A stretch of DNA of 64,000 bases. Source: Nocardioides mesophilus (GTDB lineage: Bacteria; Actinomycetota; Actinomycetes; Propionibacteriales; Nocardioidaceae). Each line of letters begins with the position of its first letter. Position 1 is the first letter of the stretch. Made by a program: the position numbers and the translations under genes. The DNA is taken from NCBI RefSeq assembly GCF_014395785.1, contig NZ_CP060713.1, positions 1,888,501-1,952,500 of the forward strand, in the 5' to 3' direction. This document shows positions 1 through 7,755 of this stretch, one piece after another. The notes below the pieces were generated by a model. It was not told where the DNA came from. It did not search any database and was given only the letters and a program-made list of their open reading frames with translations.

Positions 1-539
1 CCGTGGCGCTGATCCTGCTCTACCGCAACTACTTCCACGACCCGAGCGAGAGCGACGCCGCCTTCGCCGACCTGTCGGTGGCGATCCTGGTCAGCGGCCT
101 CGGCTTCTTCGCCGCCGCCTTCCTCACCCCGGTGGTCACCGACCGGATCCCGCAGCGGTCATGGATCGTGATCCTGCTGGTCTGCGCCGCGGTCACGCAG
201 CTGTTCCCCGCCGCCCTCTACACCAGGCCGGCGTTGCTGGTGGCCGCGTTCTTCCTCGGCCTCGCCTCCCAAGGCATCAAGATCTGCGTCGACACACTGG
301 TCCAGGTGCACGTCGACGACGCGTTCCGGGGGCGGATCTTCTCGCTCTACGACGTGATCTTCAACGTCGCCTTCGTCGCCGCGGCCGCGGTCGCTGCGGC
401 GGTGCTGCCCCCCGACGGCCGCTCCTACGCGGTCCTGGGCGTGCTGGCGGTCGGCTACCTGCTGACCGCGCTCGGCTACGCCCGGATCACCCGGGGGGAC
501 CGGATCGTCCGCGACGGGACGCCGCCAGCGACCGGCTGA
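1..539 (+). CDS. MFS transporter, C-terminal part
   Basis: The last 178 residues of a membrane transporter are visible; the 5' end lies left of the window and the first complete codon begins at position 3. Five strongly hydrophobic stretches (about residues 25-45, 53-73, 76-95, 117-138 and 141-160) alternate with short charged loops such as DRIPQRS and FRGRIFSLYD, the pattern of the C-terminal half of a major facilitator. The charged RGRIFSLYD loop between helices is typical of MFS drug or metabolite exporters. The substrate cannot be told. The TGA is at 537-539, and a gap of about 350 bp separates it from the next gene, so it is probably not cotranscribed with the peptidase module downstream. 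Confidence 0.8.
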   Translation, partial: VALILLYRNYFHDPSESDAAFADLSVAILVSGLGFFAAAFLTPVVTDRIPQRSWIVILLVCAAVTQLFPAALYTRPALLVAAFFLGLASQGIKICVDTLVQVHVDDAFRGRIFSLYDVIFNVAFVAAAAVAAAVLPPDGRSYAVLGVLAVGYLLTALGYARITRGDRIVRDGTPPATG

Positions 540-708
540 GGGCCGGGCCGCACGTCCCCGAAAACTTCTTCGTCGGAGCAGGTATCAGGGCGCCCCGGCC
601 GCGCTCCTTCCTGGTGTGGCCGGGGGCCACGGACCGGTCAGTGGCCAGGGGGGCAGCACCGGTCAGGCGGGGCCGCCACCTTCTCCCAGGGAGCGGCGGC
701 CCTCCGCG

Positions 709-746
709 GCCCGTCGGAGCCCCCACGGGGGTGGGCTCCGGCGGGC
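709..746 (+). other. Strong stem-loop in the gap before the S8 peptidase
   Basis: Positions 709-722 pair with 733-746 as a 14-bp stem with a single G-T wobble and a 10-nt loop. It lies in the 352-bp gene-free stretch 540-891. No T tract follows, so it may be the transcription end of the MFS gene or a structured leader element. I see no open frame with sensible coding character in this gap. Confidence 0.4.
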
Positions 747-822
747 CCGGGGCCGCCGCGCGTCGGCCGGGGCGGGCACGTCGTCCGAAACCGGGCGGCA
801 CCCGCGCAGGCGCCGGGATCAA

Positions 823-828
823 TATGCT
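823..828 (+). promoter_or_regulatory. Putative -10 element (TATGCT) of the peptidase module
   Basis: TATGCT sits 63 nt upstream of the ATG at 892, in the only AT-rich patch (GGATCAATATGC) of the gap. No good -35 is visible at the expected distance. It would give a leader of roughly 55 nt containing the GAGGAGG ribosome binding site at 872-878. Confidence 0.3.
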
Positions 829-891
829 CCGCAGCAGCACCGGACGTCACCGCGTCGGGGGCCGCCGAGCCGAGGAGGACGGGCACACCGC

Positions 892-2529
892 ATGGAGCGC
901 AGCAGCCGAGGACCACGCCGGGGCGGCCGGCCGGCCGTGCCGGACCTCTCCCCGACCCCGCCGCACCTGCGGGAGGCCGGGCGCGACCTGCTCAACGTCC
1001 GGGTCCTCGACCCGCTGACCGCCTACCAGGTCCAGGACCAGCCGGCCGTCCGGCCGACCGCCTTCGTCGCCGACACCCTGCTGGTCCGCGGCTTCCACCC
1101 CGACACCCTCCGGGCCCTCCGCGACGTCGCCGGAGAGGCCGGCTTCGCGCTCGCGTGGGACCCCCGCAGCGAGCAGGAGGAGGCTGCGCTCGCCGGCGCG
1201 GCGCTCACCGCGGAGCAGCGCGAGCAGCTCGACGCGGTTTGGGTGCGCCGGGTCCGGCTGGTGCCGGAGCCGCAGCAGCCGGTCTTCAAGCCGATCGACA
1301 CCTGGCGGCTGCTGCAGGCCTACCGGGTGCGGGTGGGTCGCGACTCGGCCCGCCACGGCGACCTCGGGCTCGACCACCCGGTGGTCGCCGACCCCGGCGG
1401 CTCCGGGCTGACGATCGCGGGGCAGCCGGTCACCGCCGGCCATCCCGTGACCGCGGGCCATCCCGTGACCGCGGGGCACGGCGTCACCCAGTACGCCCAG
1501 CCCGGCTGGGGCGGCCGGCAGCCGGTCAGCTGGACCGGCGCGTCCCCCACGCCGTCGTACGACCTCGACTCCGACGTGCCCCGCCCGGTGGTGGCGGTCC
1601 TCGACACCGGCGTCGGGGAGCACCCGTGGCTCGGCGAGCGTTTCGTGGAGCGCGACGTGCAGGTGGGGGGCCTGCGCATCGGCATCGACCCGGTCTCCGC
1701 CCGCGCCCAGCTGCTCGGGGTCAGCGAGGAGATGGTCGGCGAGCTCGCCACCGACTCCGGGCACGGCACCTTCATCGCCGGGCTGGTCCGGCAGGCCTGC
1801 CCGGAGGCCCTGGTCCTGGACATCCGCACCTACGGCAACGACGGCCAGGTCGCCGAGTCGGACCTGCTGCGCAACCTGCAGCTGCTCGCGCTGCGCCAGG
1901 TGCTCGCCCGCAACGGGAGCTCCGGGGACCGGCCGGTCGACGTGGTCTCGCTCTCGCTCGGCTACTACCACGAGCAGCCGGTCGACGCCGCCTTCGACGC
2001 CCTGCTGCACGGGCCGATCGCGCTGCTCGGCCGGTACGGCGCCGCCGTGGTCGTCTCCGCGGGCAACGACGCCACCACCCGGCCGATCTACCCGGCCGCC
2101 TTCGCCCCGCACCCGGGCGGGCCGGTGCCCGACGACCCCGAGGTCGTCCCGGTGAGCAGCGTGGGCGCCCGCAACCCGGACGGCACGATCGCGCTGTTCA
2201 GCAACGACGGGCCCTGGGTGGGCTACCTGCGGCCGGGGGCGTCCCTGGTCAGCACCTTCCCGATCACCTACGACGCCTCGGCGAGCCCGAGCCACGAGGT
2301 GGTCACGGCCGACGGCGACCACCGGGCCGCCCTCGACCCCGACGACTTCACCTCCGGGTTCGGGGTGTGGAGCGGGACCTCCTTCGCCGCGCCGGTGCTC
2401 GCAGGCGAGATCGCCGCGGCGCTGGCCGAGGCCTACCGCGAGGGCGACACCGACCTGGGCACCGCCGCCGCGGTGGCCCGCGTGCGCAGCCGGCTGGGCC
2501 GGCTCGCCGGAAGGGAGCTGAGGCAGTGA
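892..2529 (+). CDS. S8 (subtilisin) family serine peptidase
   Basis: A 545-residue peptidase with the full S8 catalytic triad: Asp238 in AVLDTGVGEHPWL, His291 in GHGTFIAGLV and Ser497 in GTSFAAPVLAG. The ATG at 892 is preceded by GAGGAGG (872-878); the frame is open further upstream but has no better start. The N terminus (MERSSRGPRRGGRPAV) is basic, with no hydrophobic signal segment, so the enzyme is predicted to be cytoplasmic, unlike most secreted subtilisins. Residues 1-170 form a domain I do not recognise, followed by a low-complexity linker with three VTAGHP units and then the protease domain. The stop overlaps the GTG of the sigma factor gene (GTGA), so these genes are translationally coupled. 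Its location next to a sigma factor and a CHAT protease suggests regulated intracellular proteolysis; the substrate is unknown. Confidence 0.9.
   Translation: MERSSRGPRRGGRPAVPDLSPTPPHLREAGRDLLNVRVLDPLTAYQVQDQPAVRPTAFVADTLLVRGFHPDTLRALRDVAGEAGFALAWDPRSEQEEAALAGAALTAEQREQLDAVWVRRVRLVPEPQQPVFKPIDTWRLLQAYRVRVGRDSARHGDLGLDHPVVADPGGSGLTIAGQPVTAGHPVTAGHPVTAGHGVTQYAQPGWGGRQPVSWTGASPTPSYDLDSDVPRPVVAVLDTGVGEHPWLGERFVERDVQVGGLRIGIDPVSARAQLLGVSEEMVGELATDSGHGTFIAGLVRQACPEALVLDIRTYGNDGQVAESDLLRNLQLLALRQVLARNGSSGDRPVDVVSLSLGYYHEQPVDAAFDALLHGPIALLGRYGAAVVVSAGNDATTRPIYPAAFAPHPGGPVPDDPEVVPVSSVGARNPDGTIALFSNDGPWVGYLRPGASLVSTFPITYDASASPSHEVVTADGDHRAALDPDDFTSGFGVWSGTSFAAPVLAGEIAAALAEAYREGDTDLGTAAAVARVRSRLGRLAGRELRQ
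1426..1479 (+). repeat. Three 18-bp in-frame repeats in the S8 gene
   Basis: Three consecutive 18-bp units (1426-1443, 1444-1461, 1462-1479) encode the hexapeptide P-V-T-A-G-H in the linker between the N-terminal domain and the protease domain. Units 2 and 3 are nearly identical in DNA sequence, so copy number could vary between strains. Confidence 0.8.
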
Positions 2530-3146
2530 TCGAGACCCGACCCGGCGGCGGGACGCTCGTCGACCGGGCGACCGCCGCGTTCGCCCGCTACCAGGGCGGT
2601 GAGCGCGAGGCGCTCGACGAGCTGGTGGAGGCACTGACCCCGCTGCTGTGGCGGACCGCCCGGGGCGCCGGGCTGGATCCGGCGGCCGCGGAGGACGTCG
2701 TGCAGTCGGCCTGGCTCAGCCTGCTGCGCAGCGGTGCCACGATCCGGGACCCGCACACGGTCGTGAAGTGGCTGCTCACGACCGTGCGCCGGGAGTCCTG
2801 GCGGGTGTCCAAGCGGGTCAGGGCGGACGCCGACCGGGTGGGCGGCGTCTTCGGCGTCGACGGCGAGGAGCTGATGACGCTGCCCGACCGGCCGGAGACG
2901 CTGCCGGACGAGACCGTGCTGCGCAGCACCCGCCAGCGCCGGCTCTGGGAGCACGTGCACCGGCTGCCGGCGCGGTGCCGCCAGCTCGTCGGCGTGATCG
3001 CGTTCGCCGACCGCCCCGACTACGCCCTGCTGGCCGAGTCCCTCGGGATGCCGGTGGGCAGCATCGGCCCGACCCGCGGGCGCTGCCTCGCCAAGCTGCG
3101 CGCCGAGCTCGACCGCGACCCCGAGTGGGAAGGACAGCTGTCATGA
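2526..3146 (+). CDS. Sigma-70 family (ECF-type) sigma factor
   Basis: A 206-residue sigma factor of the two-domain extracytoplasmic-function size. Region 2 lies near residues 25-100 (AAAEDVVQSAWLSLLRSG, then TVVKWLLTTVRRESWRVSKR) and region 4 near residues 140-195 (LPARCRQLVGVIAF, LAESLGMPVGSIGPTRGRCLAKLRAEL, a helix-turn-helix). It starts at GTG 2526, overlapping the stop of the peptidase gene by four bases, with AAGGGAG (2511-2517) as ribosome binding site. No anti-sigma factor with a ZAS-type motif or membrane helix follows; the next gene overlaps by four bases and may play that part. It probably transcribes its own module, but no promoter pair could be proven by eye. Confidence 0.88.
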   Translation: MIETRPGGGTLVDRATAAFARYQGGEREALDELVEALTPLLWRTARGAGLDPAAAEDVVQSAWLSLLRSGATIRDPHTVVKWLLTTVRRESWRVSKRVRADADRVGGVFGVDGEELMTLPDRPETLPDETVLRSTRQRRLWEHVHRLPARCRQLVGVIAFADRPDYALLAESLGMPVGSIGPTRGRCLAKLRAELDRDPEWEGQLS

Positions 3147-3661
3147 CCGAGGAGCCACAGGTGCCGGGCGCCGGGCGTCCCCTCGACGGCGCCGACACGG
3201 CGCTGCTGCAGGAGGTGGCCGCGATGTACGACGCCGTCGACCCCGTCCCCGACGATCTGGTGGCACGCGTCCGGTTCGCCCTCGCGCTCGACGAGGTCTT
3301 CGAGGAGGTCGCGGAGATGACCCGGCTGCCGGCGGAGTCCGGCTCCGTGCGCAGCGACACCGCGAGCACCGGCAGCACCGTGCGCACGGACACGCTCACC
3401 TTCAGCGCCGACCGGTTGACTGCCATGGTGACGGTCTCGCGCGCGGGCGCCGCGCGGGTGCGCATCGACGGCTGGGTCAGCCCGCTGGGCGCCCGGCGCA
3501 TCCACCTGCGGATGCAGGGGGCGCACCGCGAGGTCCGCACCGACGCCGGCGGCCGCTTCGTCGTCGACGACCTGCGGGAGGGCTTCGTGCAGCTGGTCCT
3601 GCACGCGCTGGACACCGAGGACACCGACGAGCTGGTGGTCACCCCCCTGTTCAAGCTGTAG
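3143..3661 (+). CDS. Small protein with carboxypeptidase-regulatory-like domain
   Basis: A 172-residue protein that starts at ATG 3143, overlapping the sigma factor stop (ATGA). Residues 15-60 are predicted helical (LLQEVAAMYDAVDPVPDDLVARVRFALA). Residues 85-172 look like a beta-sandwich of the CarboxypepD_reg type: alternating hydrophobic strands (MVTVSRAGAARVRIDGWVS) and the characteristic G-R-F-V-V-D-D-L segment. There is no signal peptide and no membrane segment. Position directly after the sigma gene suggests a sensor or anti-sigma partner, but this rests on context only. I know no experimentally defined function for such a protein. Confidence 0.7.
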   Translation: MTEEPQVPGAGRPLDGADTALLQEVAAMYDAVDPVPDDLVARVRFALALDEVFEEVAEMTRLPAESGSVRSDTASTGSTVRTDTLTFSADRLTAMVTVSRAGAARVRIDGWVSPLGARRIHLRMQGAHREVRTDAGGRFVVDDLREGFVQLVLHALDTEDTDELVVTPLFKL

Positions 3662-3670
3662 GTTCGCGGG

Positions 3671-6313
3671 GTGGCCACGGCTCCCACCCGCGCCCCCGAG
3701 AACCTCCCCCCGACCGACCCCGCCCGCCTGGAGGCGGAGGTGCACCAGGCCGTCGAGATGTTCCACGACGGGCGGCCGGCGGAGGCCGTCCGGCTGCTCC
3801 GGTCGGTACGGCGGCGCGCGGAGCGGCTGGAGCCGGAGCCGGCCGCCCTCGCCGTGGTGGCCCGCACCCTGCTCAGTGAGTCGGCACCGCTCTTCGACAC
3901 CAGCGGCGACCTGACCGGGGCACTCGCGCTGCTGGACCGCGCCGAGGAGCTCGCGGTCCGGATCGGGTCCGCCGCGCTGCAGGCGACGGTGCGGGGCCAG
4001 CGGGCCCTGGTGGTGCTGCGCTCCGGCGACACCCGCGCCGCGCTGGCCGCCTTCGACGACGCCGCGGCACTGATCGACGCCGCCCCCGACCGGGACCGGG
4101 CGATCGTGATGCTCAACCGCGGCGTGCTGCACCTCGAGCACGCCGACCTGACCCGCGCCGCGGCGGACCTCGCGCGCTCGGTGGCCTTCGCCGAGGACGC
4201 CGACGACGCCCGCCTGGCCTCGATGGCCCGGCACAACCTCGGCTACGTCGACTTCCTGGCCGGCCGGATCCCGCGCGCGCTGGCCGCCTTCGAGGAGGCC
4301 GCCCGCACCTGTCCGGGCGGGCCGGTCCCCGCCATGCAGATCGACCACGCCCGGGCGCTGCGCGAGGCCGGGCTGGTCCGCGACGCCGACAGCATCCTCG
4401 CGCGGGCGGCCGCCGAGATGCGGCGCGAGCGGCTCTTCCAGGACCTCGGCGAGACCGAGCTGGTCCGGGCGGAGTGCGCGCTCGCCGACGACGACGCCCG
4501 GGACGCGCGGGTCTTCGCGGTCTCGGCGCGTCGCCGGTTCGCGCGCCGCGGGAACCTGCGCTGGCAGCGCAAGGCCGAACTGCTGGTGCTGCGCTGCGAG
4601 CGCGCCGCGATCGACGCCTTCGAGTCCTTCGACACCGGCGACGCCCGTCGCGCCGCAGCCGCCGGCGTACCCCGGCGGGCGCTGCTCGGGGTGGCCGGCC
4701 GCGCCGCCGAGCTGGCCGCGGCCTGCCGCGCCGAGAGCCGGCTGGAGCTGGCCCGCTCCGCGGAGCTGCTGGCGACCGAGTGCCGGCTGCGCGCCGGCGG
4801 ACCGGTCCCCGCCGAGGGGCCGGGCCCGCTCCCGGTGCCGCGGCTGCGCCCGCTGGACCCGCTGGCCACCCGCCTGCAGGTGCACGAGGTCCGCGCCCTG
4901 CACGCGCTGCGCGCGGGGGACCGGGGCACTGCGATGGCCGAGGTCCGGCACGGGCTGGCCGAGCTCGGCTCCTACCAGAGCGGCCTGGGCTCGCTGGACC
5001 TGCGGACCGCCGGCGCCCGGCACGGGGTGGCCCTGGCGCAGCTCGGTCTGGGCATCGCCGTCCGCGACGGCTCGCCGGGTCGGGTGCTCGGCACCGTCGA
5101 GCGGTCCCGGGCCATCTCGACGCGGCTGCCGCTGGTCAGCCCGCCCTCGGACGAGGTCACCGCGCGGCTGCTCGGGGAGCTCCGGCAGACCGAGGAGGAG
5201 GCGCGGGCACTCGAGGGCGACGCCGGCGCCGACGCCCGGGTGACCGCGCTCCGCTCCCGGGCCGCCGCACTGCAGCGCGACATCCGCGCCCGGGCCTGGG
5301 AGATCGAGGCCGACGGCACGGCCGCCCCCGAGGCACCCCGGCTCTCCGAGGTCCGCACCGCGGTCCGGGCCGGCGGAACCGTCTTCGTCAGCTACGCCCG
5401 CCACCAGCGGGACTGGCTGGCCGTCGTGGTCCGGCCCTCCGGTGCCAGGCTGGTGCCGCTGGCCCCCATCGCGACCGTCGCGGACCTGGTACGCCGGGTG
5501 CGCGCCGACCTGGACGCGCTGGCGATGCCGCACCTGCCGGTCCCGCTCACGGCGGCGGTGCGGCAGAGCCTCGACTCGGGCCTGCGCCGCCTCGACGACC
5601 TGCTGGTCACGCCGCTCGGCGTGCCGGGCCGGTCCCTGGCGCTCTCCTGCAGCGGTCCGCTGGCGGTGCTGCCCTGGAGCCTGCTGCCCTCCCGGACCGG
5701 TCTGCCCACCGTCGTCACGCCGGCGGCGGCGACCTGGCTGGCCGCCACCGGCGTACGGCGTCCCGCCCGGCCGGCGGTGGTGGCGCTGGCCGGCCCGGGC
5801 CTGCACGAGTCGGTCGCGGAGGCGCGGGAGGTCAGCGGCACCTGGCCCGGCTCGCTGCTGCTCGAGGGGGCCGAGGCCGGCACGGCGGCGGCCCGGGCCG
5901 CGCTCGCGGAGGCGGACCTGCTGCACATCGCTGCGCACGGCACGCACCGTGCCGAGAGCCCGCTGTTCAGCTCGCTGCGGCTGGCCGACGGCCCGCTCTA
6001 CGCCTACGAGCTCGACGCCGCGGCCGGGGCGCCCGGCTGCGTGACGCTGTCCGCCTGCGAGGTCGGTCTCGCCACCCCACGGCCCGGCGACGAAGGCCTC
6101 GGCCTCACCCACGTGCTGCTGCACCTCGGAGTCCGGTCGGTGCTGGCCGGGGTGGCCCGGGTCCGCGACGACGTGGCCGCCTCGACGATGACCCGGCTGC
6201 ACCGGGCGATGGCCGCCGGGGCCGGGTCGGCCGCTGCCCTGGCCCAGGCGCAGCAGGAGGCCGACCCGCAGGAGCCGCCGGCGCCGTTCGTCTGCTTCGG
6301 AGCCCAGTGGTGA
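3671..6313 (+). CDS. TPR-CHAT caspase-like protease
   Basis: An 880-residue protein that starts at GTG 3671, ten bases after the previous stop. About residues 20-400 are helical repeats of TPR type (for instance the stretch around FDDAAALIDAAPDRDRAIVMLNRGVLHLEHADLTRAAADL is built this way). About residues 560-880 form a CHAT domain, a caspase-fold cysteine peptidase: the predicted dyad is His756 in HIAAHGTHRAESPLF and Cys796 in CVTLSACEVGLATP, followed by the usual GLTHVLLHLGVRSVLAGVARV strand-helix. TPR-CHAT proteins include Csx29/gRAMP-associated proteases and gasdermin-cleaving proteases of bacterial cell-death systems. Here the neighbours are an S8 peptidase, a sigma factor and a small beta-sandwich protein. 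The natural substrate is unknown; candidates are the other module proteins. Confidence 0.92.
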   Translation: MATAPTRAPENLPPTDPARLEAEVHQAVEMFHDGRPAEAVRLLRSVRRRAERLEPEPAALAVVARTLLSESAPLFDTSGDLTGALALLDRAEELAVRIGSAALQATVRGQRALVVLRSGDTRAALAAFDDAAALIDAAPDRDRAIVMLNRGVLHLEHADLTRAAADLARSVAFAEDADDARLASMARHNLGYVDFLAGRIPRALAAFEEAARTCPGGPVPAMQIDHARALREAGLVRDADSILARAAAEMRRERLFQDLGETELVRAECALADDDARDARVFAVSARRRFARRGNLRWQRKAELLVLRCERAAIDAFESFDTGDARRAAAAGVPRRALLGVAGRAAELAAACRAESRLELARSAELLATECRLRAGGPVPAEGPGPLPVPRLRPLDPLATRLQVHEVRALHALRAGDRGTAMAEVRHGLAELGSYQSGLGSLDLRTAGARHGVALAQLGLGIAVRDGSPGRVLGTVERSRAISTRLPLVSPPSDEVTARLLGELRQTEEEARALEGDAGADARVTALRSRAAALQRDIRARAWEIEADGTAAPEAPRLSEVRTAVRAGGTVFVSYARHQRDWLAVVVRPSGARLVPLAPIATVADLVRRVRADLDALAMPHLPVPLTAAVRQSLDSGLRRLDDLLVTPLGVPGRSLALSCSGPLAVLPWSLLPSRTGLPTVVTPAAATWLAATGVRRPARPAVVALAGPGLHESVAEAREVSGTWPGSLLLEGAEAGTAAARAALAEADLLHIAAHGTHRAESPLFSSLRLADGPLYAYELDAAAGAPGCVTLSACEVGLATPRPGDEGLGLTHVLLHLGVRSVLAGVARVRDDVAASTMTRLHRAMAAGAGSAAALAQAQQEADPQEPPAPFVCFGAQW

Positions 6314-6340
6314 GCCGGCCGGACCGCGGCCGGACGCGCC

Positions 6341-6346
6341 TATCCT
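6341..6346 (+). promoter_or_regulatory. Leaderless promoter -10 (TATCCT) before the reductase gene
   Basis: TATCCT ends seven bases before the ATG at 6354 and no Shine-Dalgarno sequence is present, the spacing seen in leaderless actinobacterial transcripts. Confidence 0.55.
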
Positions 6347-6353
6347 CGCTGGC

Positions 6354-6998
6354 ATGAAGATCGCAGTCCTCGGCACCGGCTCCGCCGGTCGCGCGCTCGC
6401 CGGCCGGCTGGCCGAGCTGGGCCACACCGTCTCCCTCGGCACCCGCGACCCCGACGTCACCCGGGCACGACCCGAGCACACCGACCTGCCCGGGGTTCGG
6501 CTCGCGACGTTCGCCGACGCCGCCTCCGGAGCGGAGGTGGTGGTCAACGCCACCAACGGCGCCGCCACCCTCGACGTCCTGGCCGCGGTGGGCGAGGAGA
6601 ACCTCGCCGGCACGGTCCTGGTCGACGTCGCGAACCCGCTCGACTTCTCCGCGGGCTTCCCGCCCAGCCTCAGCGTCAAGGACACCGACAGCCTCGGCGA
6701 GCAGGTGCAGCGGGCGTTCCCCGTGGCGCGGGTGGTCAAGTCGCTGAACACGATGAACGCCGCGCTGATGGTGCACCCCGAGCGGATCGGCGGCGGGGAC
6801 CACACCGTGTTCGTGGCCGGCGACGACGCCGACGCCAAGGCGGTCGTGACCGGGCTGCTCACCGAGCTCGGTCACACCGACGTGCTCGACCTCGGCGGCC
6901 TGTCCGCCGCCCGCGGCACCGAGATGCTCCTGCCGCTGTGGCTGCGGATCATGCAGGCGCTCGGCACCGCCGAGTTCCAGATCAAGGTGGTCCGCTGA
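6354..6998 (+). CDS. NADPH-dependent F420 reductase-like dehydrogenase
   Basis: A 214-residue Rossmann-fold protein that begins directly with the dinucleotide-binding beta-alpha-beta unit (KIAVLGTGSAGRALAGRLAELGH), the arrangement of the F420_oxidored family (NADP:F420 oxidoreductase and relatives). The segment VVNATNGAATLDVL and the later VKSLNTMNAALMV match the family pattern in which NADP binds at the N terminus and the second substrate near the centre. It could reduce F420 or a different small substrate; sequence alone does not decide. The gene is single, convergent with the AIM24 gene (13 bp between the ends) and apparently leaderless. Confidence 0.8.
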   Translation: MKIAVLGTGSAGRALAGRLAELGHTVSLGTRDPDVTRARPEHTDLPGVRLATFADAASGAEVVVNATNGAATLDVLAAVGEENLAGTVLVDVANPLDFSAGFPPSLSVKDTDSLGEQVQRAFPVARVVKSLNTMNAALMVHPERIGGGDHTVFVAGDDADAKAVVTGLLTELGHTDVLDLGGLSAARGTEMLLPLWLRIMQALGTAEFQIKVVR

Positions 6999-7011
6999 GC
7001 GGTCGGCCGGG

Positions 7012-7728
7012 TCAGCTGAAGAGGTCGCCGATCACGCCGCCGGGCCCGCCGCTGCTGCCCCCGCTGTTGGCGGGCGGCACGAACTCGTAGGGCTGCACCA
7101 CCACGAAGCCCGGGCCGTGGAAGGCGTACTGGAAGGCCTCGCCGGAGCCGCCGCGCAGCATCGACTTCATGTTCATGCTCGACACCACGTCGGGGACCAG
7201 GTTGGCCGACCAGGCGACGGCCGCCTGGACGTCGACGTACGTCGGCTGCTGCGAGCAGTCGAGCACCACCGGCTTGCCGACCGTGCAGAGCGCCGCCGTA
7301 CCGACGCCGCTGATCGTGGTGTTGAACAGGCCGCCGGCCATGATCCCGGGCCCCTTGACCCGGTTGATGTCCCAGGCCAGCGCGGCGTCGAAGGCGAGCA
7401 GGTTGCGGCCGTTGACGCTGATCCCGTCGCTGCCGTCGAGCTCGACGAGGTAGACGTAGCCGCCCTCGTTGGCGAAGAACACCTCCCCCTGGCCGGCCAC
7501 CCGCATCAGCGGCATGTCCTCGCTGGTCAGCATCTTCTTCAGCAGCTTGCCCATGCTGCCGGCCTTCTCGTGGTGGAACTGCACCTGCCCCTGGAAGGCC
7601 ACCATCGAGCCCTTGACCGCCAGCACGTCCGGACCGAGGGTGACCCGCAGCATCTGCGCGTTCTGCAGCCCGAACCGCTGCTGCCCCTGCACCTCGAGGT
7701 TGCTCTGCTCGAACAGCTCGCTCTTCAT
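7012..7728 (-). CDS. AIM24 family protein
   Basis: A 238-residue protein rich in beta strands of the AIM24/TIGR00266 superfamily, a double-psi-like fold found widely in bacteria and in yeast mitochondria. Recognisable family features are the start MKSELFEQSNLEVQGQQRF, the glycine-rich GEVFFANEGGYVYLVELDG, and a core with GGLFNTTISGVGTAALCTVG. The C-terminal 20 residues are a Gly/Ser/Pro tail. The start at 7728 is preferred over the open upstream codons because a TAGGCT -10 element lies seven bases before it and no ribosome binding site is present, implying a leaderless mRNA. Function is not established in bacteria. Confidence 0.85.
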   Translation of the reverse strand: MKSELFEQSNLEVQGQQRFGLQNAQMLRVTLGPDVLAVKGSMVAFQGQVQFHHEKAGSMGKLLKKMLTSEDMPLMRVAGQGEVFFANEGGYVYLVELDGSDGISVNGRNLLAFDAALAWDINRVKGPGIMAGGLFNTTISGVGTAALCTVGKPVVLDCSQQPTYVDVQAAVAWSANLVPDVVSSMNMKSMLRGGSGEAFQYAFHGPGFVVVQPYEFVPPANSGGSSGGPGGVIGDLFS

Positions 7729-7735
7729 GCCGCCG

Positions 7736-7741
7736 AGCCTA
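7736..7741 (-). promoter_or_regulatory. Leaderless promoter -10 (TAGGCT) of the AIM24 gene
   Basis: On the minus strand TAGGCT is followed by seven bases and then the ATG at 7728; no Shine-Dalgarno sequence intervenes. Confidence 0.5.
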
Positions 7742-7755
7742 GTCACGGCGGGCGC

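Noticed and set aside
7729-7746. AIM24 start six codons upstream (7746)
   Set aside because: The extra codons overlap the -10 element of the leaderless promoter and lack a ribosome binding site.
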